NCBI GenBank assembly: GCA_963923455.1
Contig: CAWULT010000115.1
Span: forward strand, 1 to 15,109
Length of the DNA stretch: 15,109 bases
Source: CAWULT01 sp963923455
Lineage (GTDB): Bacteria; Acidobacteriota; Vicinamibacteria; Vicinamibacterales; UBA2999
Reading direction: 5' to 3'
Part shown: in pieces, positions 6,305-12,438 of the stretch
How positions within the stretch are numbered: the stretch's first letter is position 1
Layout: every line of letters begins with the position of its first letter
Position numbers and translations under genes: made by a program
The notes under the pieces: model-generated
Seen by the model: only the letters and a program-made list of their open reading frames with translations
The model's database searches: none
Told to the model about the DNA's origin: nothing

Positions 6305-7632
6305 GCGCGACCGCCCTCCGCCTGCAGGCCGGCCACCGGCACGGCGGGGTTGGCGTACACGACGCGGCCGCCGACGATGGTCGCCGCCACGCCGCCGCGC
6401 AGGTCCCAGCCGTCGAACGGCGTGTTCTTCGACCGCGAGCGCATCGACGCCGCGTCGATCCGCACGCGCAGGTCGGGCGCGATCAGCGTGATGTCGGCGG
6501 CCTGGCCCGGCGAGAGCGATCCGCCGGGCACGCGGAGAAGGCGGGCGGGGTTCACCGAAATCAGCTCGACGAAGCGCCGCAGCGGAATCACCCCGGCGTG
6601 CACCAGCCGGTCGAGCGACAGCGGCACCGCCGTCTCGAGGCCAACGATGCCGAACGGCGCGCGGTCGAACTCGACCTTCTTCTCGTCGTAGTGGTGCGGC
6701 GCGTGGTCGGTGGCGATCACGTCGACGGTGCCGTCGGCGATGCCCCCGAGCATCGCGTCCCGATCGGCCACCTCCCGCAGCGGCGGGTTCATCTTGGTGT
6801 TGGTGTCGTACGGAATCGGCGTCGACAGCGCTTCGTCGGTCAGCGTGAAGTGATGGGGCGCCACCTCGCAGGTGACGCGCACGCCGGCGTCCTTGCCCTT
6901 GCGAACGGCGCGCAGCGACTGGCGCGCGCTCATGTGCGCGACGTGGAAGGCCGAGCCGGTCAGCTCCGCCAGCAGGATGCCCCGCTCCGCGCCGAGCGCC
7001 TCGCACGCGCCCGGGATGCCGCGCAGCCCCAGCTTCGACGCCCAGTAGCCCTCGTGCGCCACACCGTCGCCCTTCAGCGACGGGTCCTCGCAGTGCTCGA
7101 TGAGCGGCATGTCGAACATGCCGGCGTACTCGAACGCACGACGCATCAGCAACGCCGTGGCCGTCGGGTGCCCGTCATCGGTGATGGCCACGCAGCCCGC
7201 CTGCCTCAGCTCGGCGATGTCGGCCAGCAGTTCGCCCTTCGACCCCTTCGACACGGCGCCGATCGGGTAGACGCGCGCCAGGTTCGCCTGCGCGGCCTTC
7301 TGCAGAATGAAGGTCGTGACGGTCGCGCTGTCGTTGACCGGGCTCGTGTTCGGCATGCAGGCGACGGCCGTGAACCCGCCGGCCACGGCCGAGGCGACGC
7401 CGGTCGCCACCGTCTCCTTGTGCTCCTGGCCCGGCTCGCGCAGGTGGACGTGGATGTCGATGAACCCGGGGCAGACGACGACGCCCGCCGGGATCTCGAT
7501 CACGGTGGCGCCCTCGACCGGCAGGTTCCTGCCGACCTGCGCGATCCGATCCCCGTCGATCAACACGTCGAAGGCGCCGTCGAGCCCGTTGACCGGGTCG
7601 ACGACCCGGCCGCCCTTAAGCAGTTGCTTCAT
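6301..7632 (-). CDS. pyrC: Dihydroorotase PyrC (class I, metal-dependent)
   Basis: This 443-residue amidohydrolase closes carbamoyl aspartate to dihydroorotate, the third step of UMP synthesis. The metal site is visible: HVHLR (61-65, His61 and His63), ITDDGHP (150-156), IEHCED (His180), FHVAHMS (His233) and IATDHAPH (Asp309). PGFIDIHVHLREPGQE and MPNTSPVNDS are signatures of the long class I enzymes, as in Bacillus and Aquifex, rather than the shorter Escherichia coli type. The C-terminal GGSLSPGQAADITLIAPD is the usual return to the small beta domain. The ATG at 7632 lies 17 bases inside the pyrB 3' end, and its stop forms an ATGA overlap with the next gene, which implies coupled translation. 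In many bacteria dihydroorotase works in complex with PyrB. Confidence 0.96.
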   Translation of the reverse strand: MKQLLKGGRVVDPVNGLDGAFDVLIDGDRIAQVGRNLPVEGATVIEIPAGVVVCPGFIDIHVHLREPGQEHKETVATGVASAVAGGFTAVACMPNTSPVNDSATVTTFILQKAAQANLARVYPIGAVSKGSKGELLADIAELRQAGCVAITDDGHPTATALLMRRAFEYAGMFDMPLIEHCEDPSLKGDGVAHEGYWASKLGLRGIPGACEALGAERGILLAELTGSAFHVAHMSARQSLRAVRKGKDAGVRVTCEVAPHHFTLTDEALSTPIPYDTNTKMNPPLREVADRDAMLGGIADGTVDVIATDHAPHHYDEKKVEFDRAPFGIVGLETAVPLSLDRLVHAGVIPLRRFVELISVNPARLLRVPGGSLSPGQAADITLIAPDLRVRIDAASMRSRSKNTPFDGWDLRGGVAATIVGGRVVYANPAVPVAGLQAEGGRA

Positions 7633-8599
7633 GTTCCGTCCCGCCCGCCAGGAGGTACAGCACGGCCATCCGCACCGCGACCCCGTTGGCCACCTGATCG
7701 AGGATCACCGACGAGGGACCGTCCGCAACCTCGGACGCGATCTCGACCCCCCGGTTCATCGGCCCCGGGTGCATGACGATGGCGTCAGGCCTGGCCAGCC
7801 GTACGCGCTCCCGCGTCATCCCGAAGACGCGGAAGTACTCCCGCAGCGACGGGAAGTACGCGCCTTCCATCCGCTCGAGCTGGATCCGCAGCAGCATCAC
7901 CACGTCCGCGTCGCGCACCGCGTCCTCGACGACGCTCGTGGCGTGTACGCCGAACCGCCGGATGTCCACTGGAATCAGCGTCGGCGGCCCGCACACCCAG
8001 ACCTCCGCGCCCATCTTGGTCAGCAGCTGGATGTTCGAGCGCAGCACGCGGCTGTGCAGCAGGTCGCCGATGATGGCCACCTTGAGCCCGGCCAGCCGGC
8101 CCTTGCGCTCGCGGATCGTGAAGGCGTCGAGCAGCGCCTGCGTCGGGTGCTCGTGCAGGCCGTCGCCCGCGTTGATGATGGCCGACCGGCAGGTCCGCGC
8201 CAGCAGGTGCCCGGCGCCGGACGAGGCATGGCGCAGCACGATCATGTCGGGCGACATCGCCTCGAGGTTGAGCACGGTGTCGACGAGGGTCTCGCCCTTG
8301 ACGACGCTCGACGAGGCGATGGCGATGTTCAGCGTGTCGGCGCTCAGGCGTTTCTCGGCGATCTCGAACGACGTGCGCGTGCGCGTGCTGGGCTCGAAGA
8401 ACAGGTTGACCACCGTCCGCCCGCGCAGCGCGGGCACCTTCTTGATCGGGCGGGCGCCCACTTCCTTCATAGCCTCCGCCGTGTCGAGGATCAGCGCGAT
8501 CTCCTCGGGCGAGAGATCCGCGATGCCGAGCAGGTGCCGGCTTCGCAGCGACGTCAGCGGTGCGCCCGTGCTGCCGGGGGCCTCGGGTGCCGTGCTCAT
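7616..8599 (-). CDS. pyrB: Aspartate carbamoyltransferase catalytic subunit PyrB
   Basis: This 327-residue enzyme joins carbamoyl phosphate and aspartate, the second step of UMP synthesis. The carbamoyl phosphate site FFEPSTRTRTSFE (67-79), Lys101 in VVKGETL, HPTQALLDAF (151-160), the linker AIIGDLLHSRVLRSN and the C-terminal MHPGPMNRG are all present. The first 20 or so residues (Ala/Pro/Gly-rich) are a small extension before the conserved SRHLLGIADLS. No pyrI regulatory subunit is present in the window. The ATG at 8599 overlaps the pyrR stop as ATGA, with only a weak GGTGG upstream, so translation probably depends on ribosomes finishing pyrR. The 3' end overlaps pyrC by 17 bases. Confidence 0.96.
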   Translation of the reverse strand: MSTAPEAPGSTGAPLTSLRSRHLLGIADLSPEEIALILDTAEAMKEVGARPIKKVPALRGRTVVNLFFEPSTRTRTSFEIAEKRLSADTLNIAIASSSVVKGETLVDTVLNLEAMSPDMIVLRHASSGAGHLLARTCRSAIINAGDGLHEHPTQALLDAFTIRERKGRLAGLKVAIIGDLLHSRVLRSNIQLLTKMGAEVWVCGPPTLIPVDIRRFGVHATSVVEDAVRDADVVMLLRIQLERMEGAYFPSLREYFRVFGMTRERVRLARPDAIVMHPGPMNRGVEIASEVADGPSSVILDQVANGVAVRMAVLYLLAGGTEHEATA

Positions 8600-9138
8600 G
8601 CCGCACCACCCGCCTGCAGCACGACCTCGTCCTGACCGTCGACCTCCTGCAGCCGCACCTGCACGCTCTCGTCGGGCGTCGTCGGCAGGTTCTTGCCGAC
8701 GTAATCGGCCTTGATGGGCAGTTCCCGGTGCCCGCGGTCCACCAGCACGATGAGCTGGATGGCCCTCGGGCGGCCGTAATCGATCAACGCGTCGAGCGCC
8801 GCGCGCGTGGTGCGACCGGTGTAGAGCACGTCGTCGACCAGCAGGATCTTCCGGTCGTCGATCGAGAACGTGATCTCGGTGCGCCGGACGAGCGGCTGCG
8901 GGCCGACCGCGTGGCGCATCAGGTCGTCGCGGTAGAGCGTGATGTCGAGCGCGCCGGTGGGCACGTCGTGGCCGGTGATGTCCTTCAGCGCGCCGGCGAG
9001 CCGCCTGGCGATGTGGACGCCGCGCGTGCGGACGCCGACCAGGGCCAGGTCTTCGACGCCCTTGTTGCGTTCGACGATTTCGTGGGCGATGCGGGTGAGG
9101 GTGCGGCCGATGCGGTCCGCATCCATGACGACGGGCAT
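8596..9138 (-). CDS. pyrR: Pyrimidine regulator and uracil phosphoribosyltransferase PyrR
   Basis: PyrR is an RNA-binding protein that senses UMP and PRPP and represses pyr genes by binding a leader hairpin; many members also convert uracil to UMP. The 180-residue product shows LVGVRTRGVHIARRLA (33-48), the PRPP loop ILLVDDVLYTGRT (98-110) and the PyrR-specific LVDRGHRELPIKADYVGKN (132-150). It is the first gene of the pyrR-pyrB-pyrC operon. The ATG at 9138 has AGAGGTG 4 bases upstream; an in-frame ATG four codons later is less well placed. The leader just upstream holds a clear PyrR-binding hairpin that includes this ribosome binding site, so the protein probably represses its own translation. 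Confidence 0.96.
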   Translation of the reverse strand: MPVVMDADRIGRTLTRIAHEIVERNKGVEDLALVGVRTRGVHIARRLAGALKDITGHDVPTGALDITLYRDDLMRHAVGPQPLVRRTEITFSIDDRKILLVDDVLYTGRTTRAALDALIDYGRPRAIQLIVLVDRGHRELPIKADYVGKNLPTTPDESVQVRLQEVDGQDEVVLQAGGAA

Positions 9139-9145
9139 GGGGCAC

Positions 9146-9179
9146 CTCTTTGCGGCCTCACGGGACCGCAGTTAAAGAG
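9146..9179 (-). promoter_or_regulatory. PyrR-binding loop overlapping the pyrR ribosome binding site
   Basis: Read on the minus strand, the leader folds as an outer stem CUCUUU (9179-9174) with AAAGAG (9151-9146), a one-sided internal loop AACU (9173-9170), an upper stem GCGG (9169-9166) with CCGC (9155-9152), then a U-G and a C-G pair closing the hexaloop CCGUGA. The terminal segment GGUCCCGUGAGGCC fits the PyrR-binding consensus of Bacillus attenuators (UCCNGNGAGG; hexaloop CNGNGA) at every fixed position. The 3' outer strand AAAGAG is part of the AGAGG Shine-Dalgarno for pyrR, so closing the hairpin would hide it. The leader has no room for a separate terminator. This points to translational repression. 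Confidence 0.85.
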
Positions 9180-9186
9180 TCGAGTC

Positions 9187-9215
9187 ATTATAATACTGGT
9201 CACAATGCCCGTCGA
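9187..9215 (-). promoter_or_regulatory. Promoter of the pyrR-pyrB-pyrC operon
   Basis: The minus strand reads a perfect -10 TATAAT (9192 to 9187), with TCGACG (9215 to 9210, 4 of 6 to TTGACA) 17 bases upstream. Transcription would begin near 9181-9180, placing the PyrR-binding hairpin at the very 5' end of a leader of about 43 bases. The -35 element lies inside the first codons of the divergent pyrK. Confidence 0.65.
9189..9194 (+). promoter_or_regulatory. -10 element of the pyrK-pyrD-pyrF operon
   Basis: A perfect TATAAT on the plus strand, made from the same palindromic octamer ATTATAAT (9187-9194) that supplies the divergent pyrR -10. No good -35 is visible around 9166-9172. Transcription would start near 9201, only 3-4 bases before the pyrK ATG, giving an essentially leaderless message; no Shine-Dalgarno sequence precedes that ATG. 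Confidence 0.55.
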
Positions 9216-10011
9216 CATCGAGGCACGGGTCATTCGCAACACGCGCCTCTCTCCCGATTACAACGTCCTCGCCCTCGCCGCCCCCGAGATCGGCGCCGTG
9301 GCCGCGCCGGGCCAGTTCGTCATGGTGCGGCCCGGCCGCGGACTCGATCCCCTGCTCCGCCGCCCGTTCTCGGTGTTCGAGATCCTGCGCGACGGGGGCC
9401 GCGTCACCGGCATCACGATCCTCAGCAAGCGCATCGGCGTGACCACGCGCATGCTGTACGACGCGGAGCCCGGCGACACCATCTCGTGCCTGGGCCCGCT
9501 CGGGCGCCCGTTCGAGGTGGTCGATCCGCCCGAGCAGGCGTGGATGGTCGCCGGCGGCGTCGGCCTCGCACCGTTCGCCACCCTCACCGAGGCACTGCGG
9601 GAGCGCGGCACGCCGGCGACGCTCTTCTACGGCGCACGCAGCGGCGCGGAGCTCTTCCACCTCGACTGGTTCCGCGAGCGGGGGGTCCGGCTGGTGCTGA
9701 CCACCGAGGACGGCAGCGCCGGCGAGACGGGCCGCGTCACGGTGCCGCTGGCGCGCGAGCTGACCGCGGCCGGCGACGCGCCGGTCATGGTCTACGCGTG
9801 CGGGCCCGAGCCGATGCTCGAGGCCGTCGCACACGCCGCCGGGGCCCACGGCAAGCCGTCGCAGGTGTCGGTGGAGCGGACGATGGGGTGCGGCATGGGC
9901 GGCTGCTACAGCTGCGTGATCCCGGTGCGCGACGCCGCCGGCGCGCCGCACTACGTCCGCTCGTGCATCGGGGGCCCCGTGTTCCGCGGCGCCGACATCG
10001 TCTGGGACTGA
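9205..10011 (+). CDS. pyrK: Dihydroorotate dehydrogenase electron transfer subunit PyrK
   Basis: PyrK carries electrons from the class 1B dihydroorotate dehydrogenase through a [2Fe-2S] cluster and FAD to NAD+. The 268-residue product has the ferredoxin-reductase layout: the FAD-binding RRPFSVFEI (52-60), an NAD-site AGGVGLAPF (116-124), the ACGPEPML segment (198-205), and a C-terminal cluster motif MGCGMGGCYSC with cysteines 229, 234 and 237 plus Cys254 in RSCIGGPVF. Length is typical. The ATG at 9205 follows the -10 box by only 10 bases. pyrD starts 5 bases after its stop, matching the fixed pairing of the two subunits. The presence of PyrK shows that the neighbouring PyrD is the NAD-dependent heterotetrameric type. 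Confidence 0.94.
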   Translation: MPVDIEARVIRNTRLSPDYNVLALAAPEIGAVAAPGQFVMVRPGRGLDPLLRRPFSVFEILRDGGRVTGITILSKRIGVTTRMLYDAEPGDTISCLGPLGRPFEVVDPPEQAWMVAGGVGLAPFATLTEALRERGTPATLFYGARSGAELFHLDWFRERGVRLVLTTEDGSAGETGRVTVPLARELTAAGDAPVMVYACGPEPMLEAVAHAAGAHGKPSQVSVERTMGCGMGGCYSCVIPVRDAAGAPHYVRSCIGGPVFRGADIVWD

Positions 10012-10016
10012 CGCCC

Positions 10017-10955
10017 ATGGATCTTTCCGCCCGGATTGGATCGCTCCGCCTCCACAACCCGCTGCTCGCGGCGAGCGGCTGCTTCGGCTACGGCGTCGAG
10101 TACGCGTCGACGATCGACCTCTCGACCCTCGGCGGCGTCGTCTCGAAGGGGCTGTTCCTCGCGCCGCGTGACGGCCACCCGCCCGAGCGCATCGTCGAGA
10201 CGCCGGCCGGCATGTTGAACGCGATCGGCCTGCAGGGCATCGGCGTCCACCGTTACGTGGCAGAGAAGCTGCCGGAGCTGCGGCGGCTCGGCGCGGTCAA
10301 TGTCGTCAACATCTGCGGCACGACGCTCGACGAGTACGTCGAGCTGGCGCGCATCCTGTCCGACGTCGAGGGCGTGCACGCGCTCGAGCTGAACATCTCG
10401 TGCCCGAACATCAAGGAGGGCGGCATCACCTTCGGCTGCAGCCTGCACGGCACGCACGACGTCGTGGCGGCCGTCCGGAAGGTGACGACGCTCCCGATCA
10501 TCCCGAAGCTGACGCCGAACGTGACCGACGTCGCCTCGATCGCCCGCGCGGCCGAGGAGGCCGGCGCCGATGCCGTCTCCCTCGTCAACACGTTCCTCGC
10601 CATGGCGATCGACGTGGAGACTCGGCGCCCGAAGCTGTCGAACATCGTCGGAGGGCTGAGCGGTCCGGCCATCCGGCCGATTGCGGTTCGGATGGTCTAC
10701 GAGTGCCGCCGCGCGGTGAAGATCCCGATCATCGGCATGGGCGGCATCGCCACGGCCAGCGACGCACTCGAGTTCATCATCGCCGGCGCGACCGCGGTGC
10801 AGGTGGGCACGGCGAACTTCGCGGACCCGTTCATCTGGACGAAGCTGCTCGACGGCCTGACCGACTACATGCGCCGCCACCGGGTCGATCGACTCGCGGA
10901 CCTCGTGGGCAGCCTCGACACCACCAAGCGTGAGAAGGAATGGACAAGCTCCTAG
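10017..10955 (+). CDS. pyrD: Dihydroorotate dehydrogenase catalytic subunit PyrD, class 1B
   Basis: This FMN enzyme oxidises dihydroorotate to orotate, the fourth step of UMP synthesis, and passes electrons to PyrK. The 312-residue barrel shows LHNPLLAASGCFGYG (12-26), VVSKGLFL (41-48), NAIGLQGIG (68-76), NISCPN with catalytic Cys129, PKLTPNVTD (163-171), VGGLSGPAIRPIA (211-223) and the phosphate-binding IIGMGGIATASDALEF (238-253). The catalytic Cys, in place of the Ser of membrane-bound class 2 enzymes, and the adjacent pyrK both indicate class 1B. The ATG at 10017 gives a standard N-terminus. Its last 16 bases overlap the start of pyrF. Confidence 0.96.
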   Translation: MDLSARIGSLRLHNPLLAASGCFGYGVEYASTIDLSTLGGVVSKGLFLAPRDGHPPERIVETPAGMLNAIGLQGIGVHRYVAEKLPELRRLGAVNVVNICGTTLDEYVELARILSDVEGVHALELNISCPNIKEGGITFGCSLHGTHDVVAAVRKVTTLPIIPKLTPNVTDVASIARAAEEAGADAVSLVNTFLAMAIDVETRRPKLSNIVGGLSGPAIRPIAVRMVYECRRAVKIPIIGMGGIATASDALEFIIAGATAVQVGTANFADPFIWTKLLDGLTDYMRRHRVDRLADLVGSLDTTKREKEWTSS

Positions 10956-11653
10956 TCGCCCTCGACGTCGACACCGGCGCGCGCGCACTCGAACTCGCCA
11001 CCGCCCTGCGGGGCCTGGCCGGCGGGTTCAAGGTGGGCAGCCGCCTGTTCACCCTGGAAGGCCCGGACCTGGTCCGGCGGCTCGTGGACACCGGCGCCCG
11101 CGTGTTCCTGGACCTCAAGTACCACGACATCCCGAACACCGTGGCGCAGGCCGTCGAGGCCGCGGTGCTGACCGGCGCGTGGATGATCAACGTGCATGCG
11201 TCGGGCGGCGCGCCGATGATGCAGGCCGCCGCGAAGGCGGGCGCCGACGCGGCGCAGCGCACGGGCCGGCCCGCACCGCTCGTCATCGGCGTCACGGTGC
11301 TCACCAGCATGGACGACGCGACGCTGCGGCAGTCGGGCGTCGATCGGCCGGTCGTCGAGCAGGTGCTGGCCCTGGCCTCCCTGGCCAGGGGCGCGGGCCT
11401 GCACGGCGTGGTGGCCTCGCCGCAGGAGACGGCGGCCATCCGCGCGGCGTGCGGGCCCGGCTTCGTCATCGTCACGCCGGGCATCCGGGGCGCCGCAGCC
11501 GGCGGCGACAAGAACGACCAGGTCCGGACGATGGGGCCGGCCGAGGCCGTGGCGGCCGGCGCGAGCTACATCGTGGTGGGCCGGCCGATCATCGCGGCGA
11601 AGGATCCGGCGGCAGCCGCCGCGGCCATCTCGGACGAACTGCGCCAGGCCTGA
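10940..11653 (+). CDS. pyrF: Orotidine 5'-phosphate decarboxylase PyrF
   Basis: PyrF removes the carboxyl group of OMP to give UMP, the last step of the pathway. The 237-residue product begins MDKLLVALDVDTG and carries the catalytic DLKYHDIPNTV (58-68; Asp58, Lys60, Asp63), GVTVLTSMD, VTPGIRG and the phosphate-gripping VVGRPIIAAKDP. Length is usual for the bacterial group I enzyme. The ATG overlaps the pyrD 3' end by 16 bases; GAAGGA immediately before it is too close to be a normally spaced Shine-Dalgarno, so translation is probably coupled. It is the last gene of the pyrK-pyrD-pyrF unit. Confidence 0.96.
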   Translation: MDKLLVALDVDTGARALELATALRGLAGGFKVGSRLFTLEGPDLVRRLVDTGARVFLDLKYHDIPNTVAQAVEAAVLTGAWMINVHASGGAPMMQAAAKAGADAAQRTGRPAPLVIGVTVLTSMDDATLRQSGVDRPVVEQVLALASLARGAGLHGVVASPQETAAIRAACGPGFVIVTPGIRGAAAGGDKNDQVRTMGPAEAVAAGASYIVVGRPIIAAKDPAAAAAAISDELRQA

Positions 11654-11690
11654 GCGCCTGACCACCTGAGCGGCGCCGGGGGGCCGTGCC

Positions 11691-11709
11691 GCGCCGGCGG
11701 GCCCGGCGC
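11691..11709 (+). terminator. Candidate terminator hairpin after pyrF
   Basis: GCGCCGG (11691-11697) pairs perfectly with CCGGCGC (11703-11709) around a 5-base loop, about 38 bases after the pyrF stop. No T-tract follows, so it is only a candidate. It lies in the 197-base gap before the kinase, in which I see no gene. Confidence 0.35.
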
Positions 11710-11727
11710 CCGGTGCACGCGGCGGCA

Positions 11728-11762
11728 CCTGCCGGCGCTGCCGATCCGTGCACGCCGGCAGG
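11728..11762. repeat. 9-base inverted repeat between pyrF and the kinase gene
   Basis: CCTGCCGGC (11728-11736) and GCCGGCAGG (11754-11762) are exact reverse complements separated by 17 bases. It could be part of a terminator region or a binding site for a dimeric regulator. No AT-rich promoter-like sequence is visible between it and the kinase start at 11851. Confidence 0.3.
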
Positions 11763-11850
11763 GCGCTGGTCACCGCCCATCAAGCCAGGCGCCGCCGCAC
11801 CGATTCCTCTCTGGTGGCCCCACGGGCCCGCTCCGAGAGGTTTCGTCCCG

Positions 11851-12438
11851 ATGGTCCTGGCCCCCGTCCGCCGACTGTTCGCCAATTCCCTGACCCTGAA
11901 GGTGCTGGGGCCGATCTGGGCGGCCGCCGCGCTGGCCGTCTGCGGCATGGCGTGGCTGCAGGCACGCGGGCTCGAGCAGCGCTTCGAGCAGCACAACGCC
12001 GCACGCGCCACGCTGGTCTCGCACGCCCTCGCGCGGGGGATCGTCACGGCGGACGGTCGCGACGCGATCGCCCGCCTGCTGCGGGCCGCCGCCGGGGAGC
12101 CGGGCGTGGTCGCGGTGGCCGTCGTGGACGGCGCGGGACGGGTGCTCGAGGCCTCCGGCGCCCCCCGCGGCCACCTGTCGTTCGAAGAGCTCGTGCGTCG
12201 AGTCGGCGCGGCGGCCCGCTCCGCCGGCGTCGGTCGTCGTCGTGCTCGACGAGTCGCCGCTGCGCGCCACCATCAACGGCCTGCTCGCGCAGGCCCTGCT
12301 GTGGCGCATCGTCGTGTTCTCGCTCGTCGCACTGGCGGCACACCTCCTCATCCGCCGGCTGGTGGTCGGCCGGCTCGATCGCGTCGCGGCCGCCGTCGAC
12401 CGGCTGCGCGCCGGCGACGAGACCGCCCGGGCACCTGA
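11851..12438 (+). pseudogene. 5' part of the hybrid sensor kinase, in a different frame from the rest
   Basis: This frame encodes the N-terminus expected of the kinase that follows. It has a positively charged start (MVLAPVRRLFANSLTLKV), a transmembrane helix (VLGPIWAAAALAVCGMAWLQ, about 18-37), and a periplasmic stretch including LVSHALARGIVTADGRDAIA and GVVAVAVVDGAGRVLEA. GAGAGG, 10 bases before the ATG, is a good ribosome binding site. Coding quality collapses after HLSFEELVRRVGAAA (about 12216); beyond that this frame gives Arg-rich nonsense to a stop at 12438. The sensible sequence resumes one base over as PPASVVVVLDESPL. Removing one C from the CCC at 12215-12217 would join the two parts. 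The cause may be a sequencing error, a real mutation or, less likely, recoding. Confidence 0.75.

Noticed and set aside
9166..9177. A -35 element for pyrK in the stretch before the plus-strand TATAAT
   Set aside because: No hexamer at 15-18 base spacing resembles TTGACA; TTAAAG at 9172 is too close to the -10. The promoter call rests on the -10 alone.
11831..11840. CTCCGAGAGG upstream of the kinase, which contains a CNGNGA-like core (CCGAGA)
   Set aside because: The bases on either side do not form the required U-G and C-G closing pairs and no stem surrounds it. GAGAGG here is better read as the kinase's ribosome binding site.
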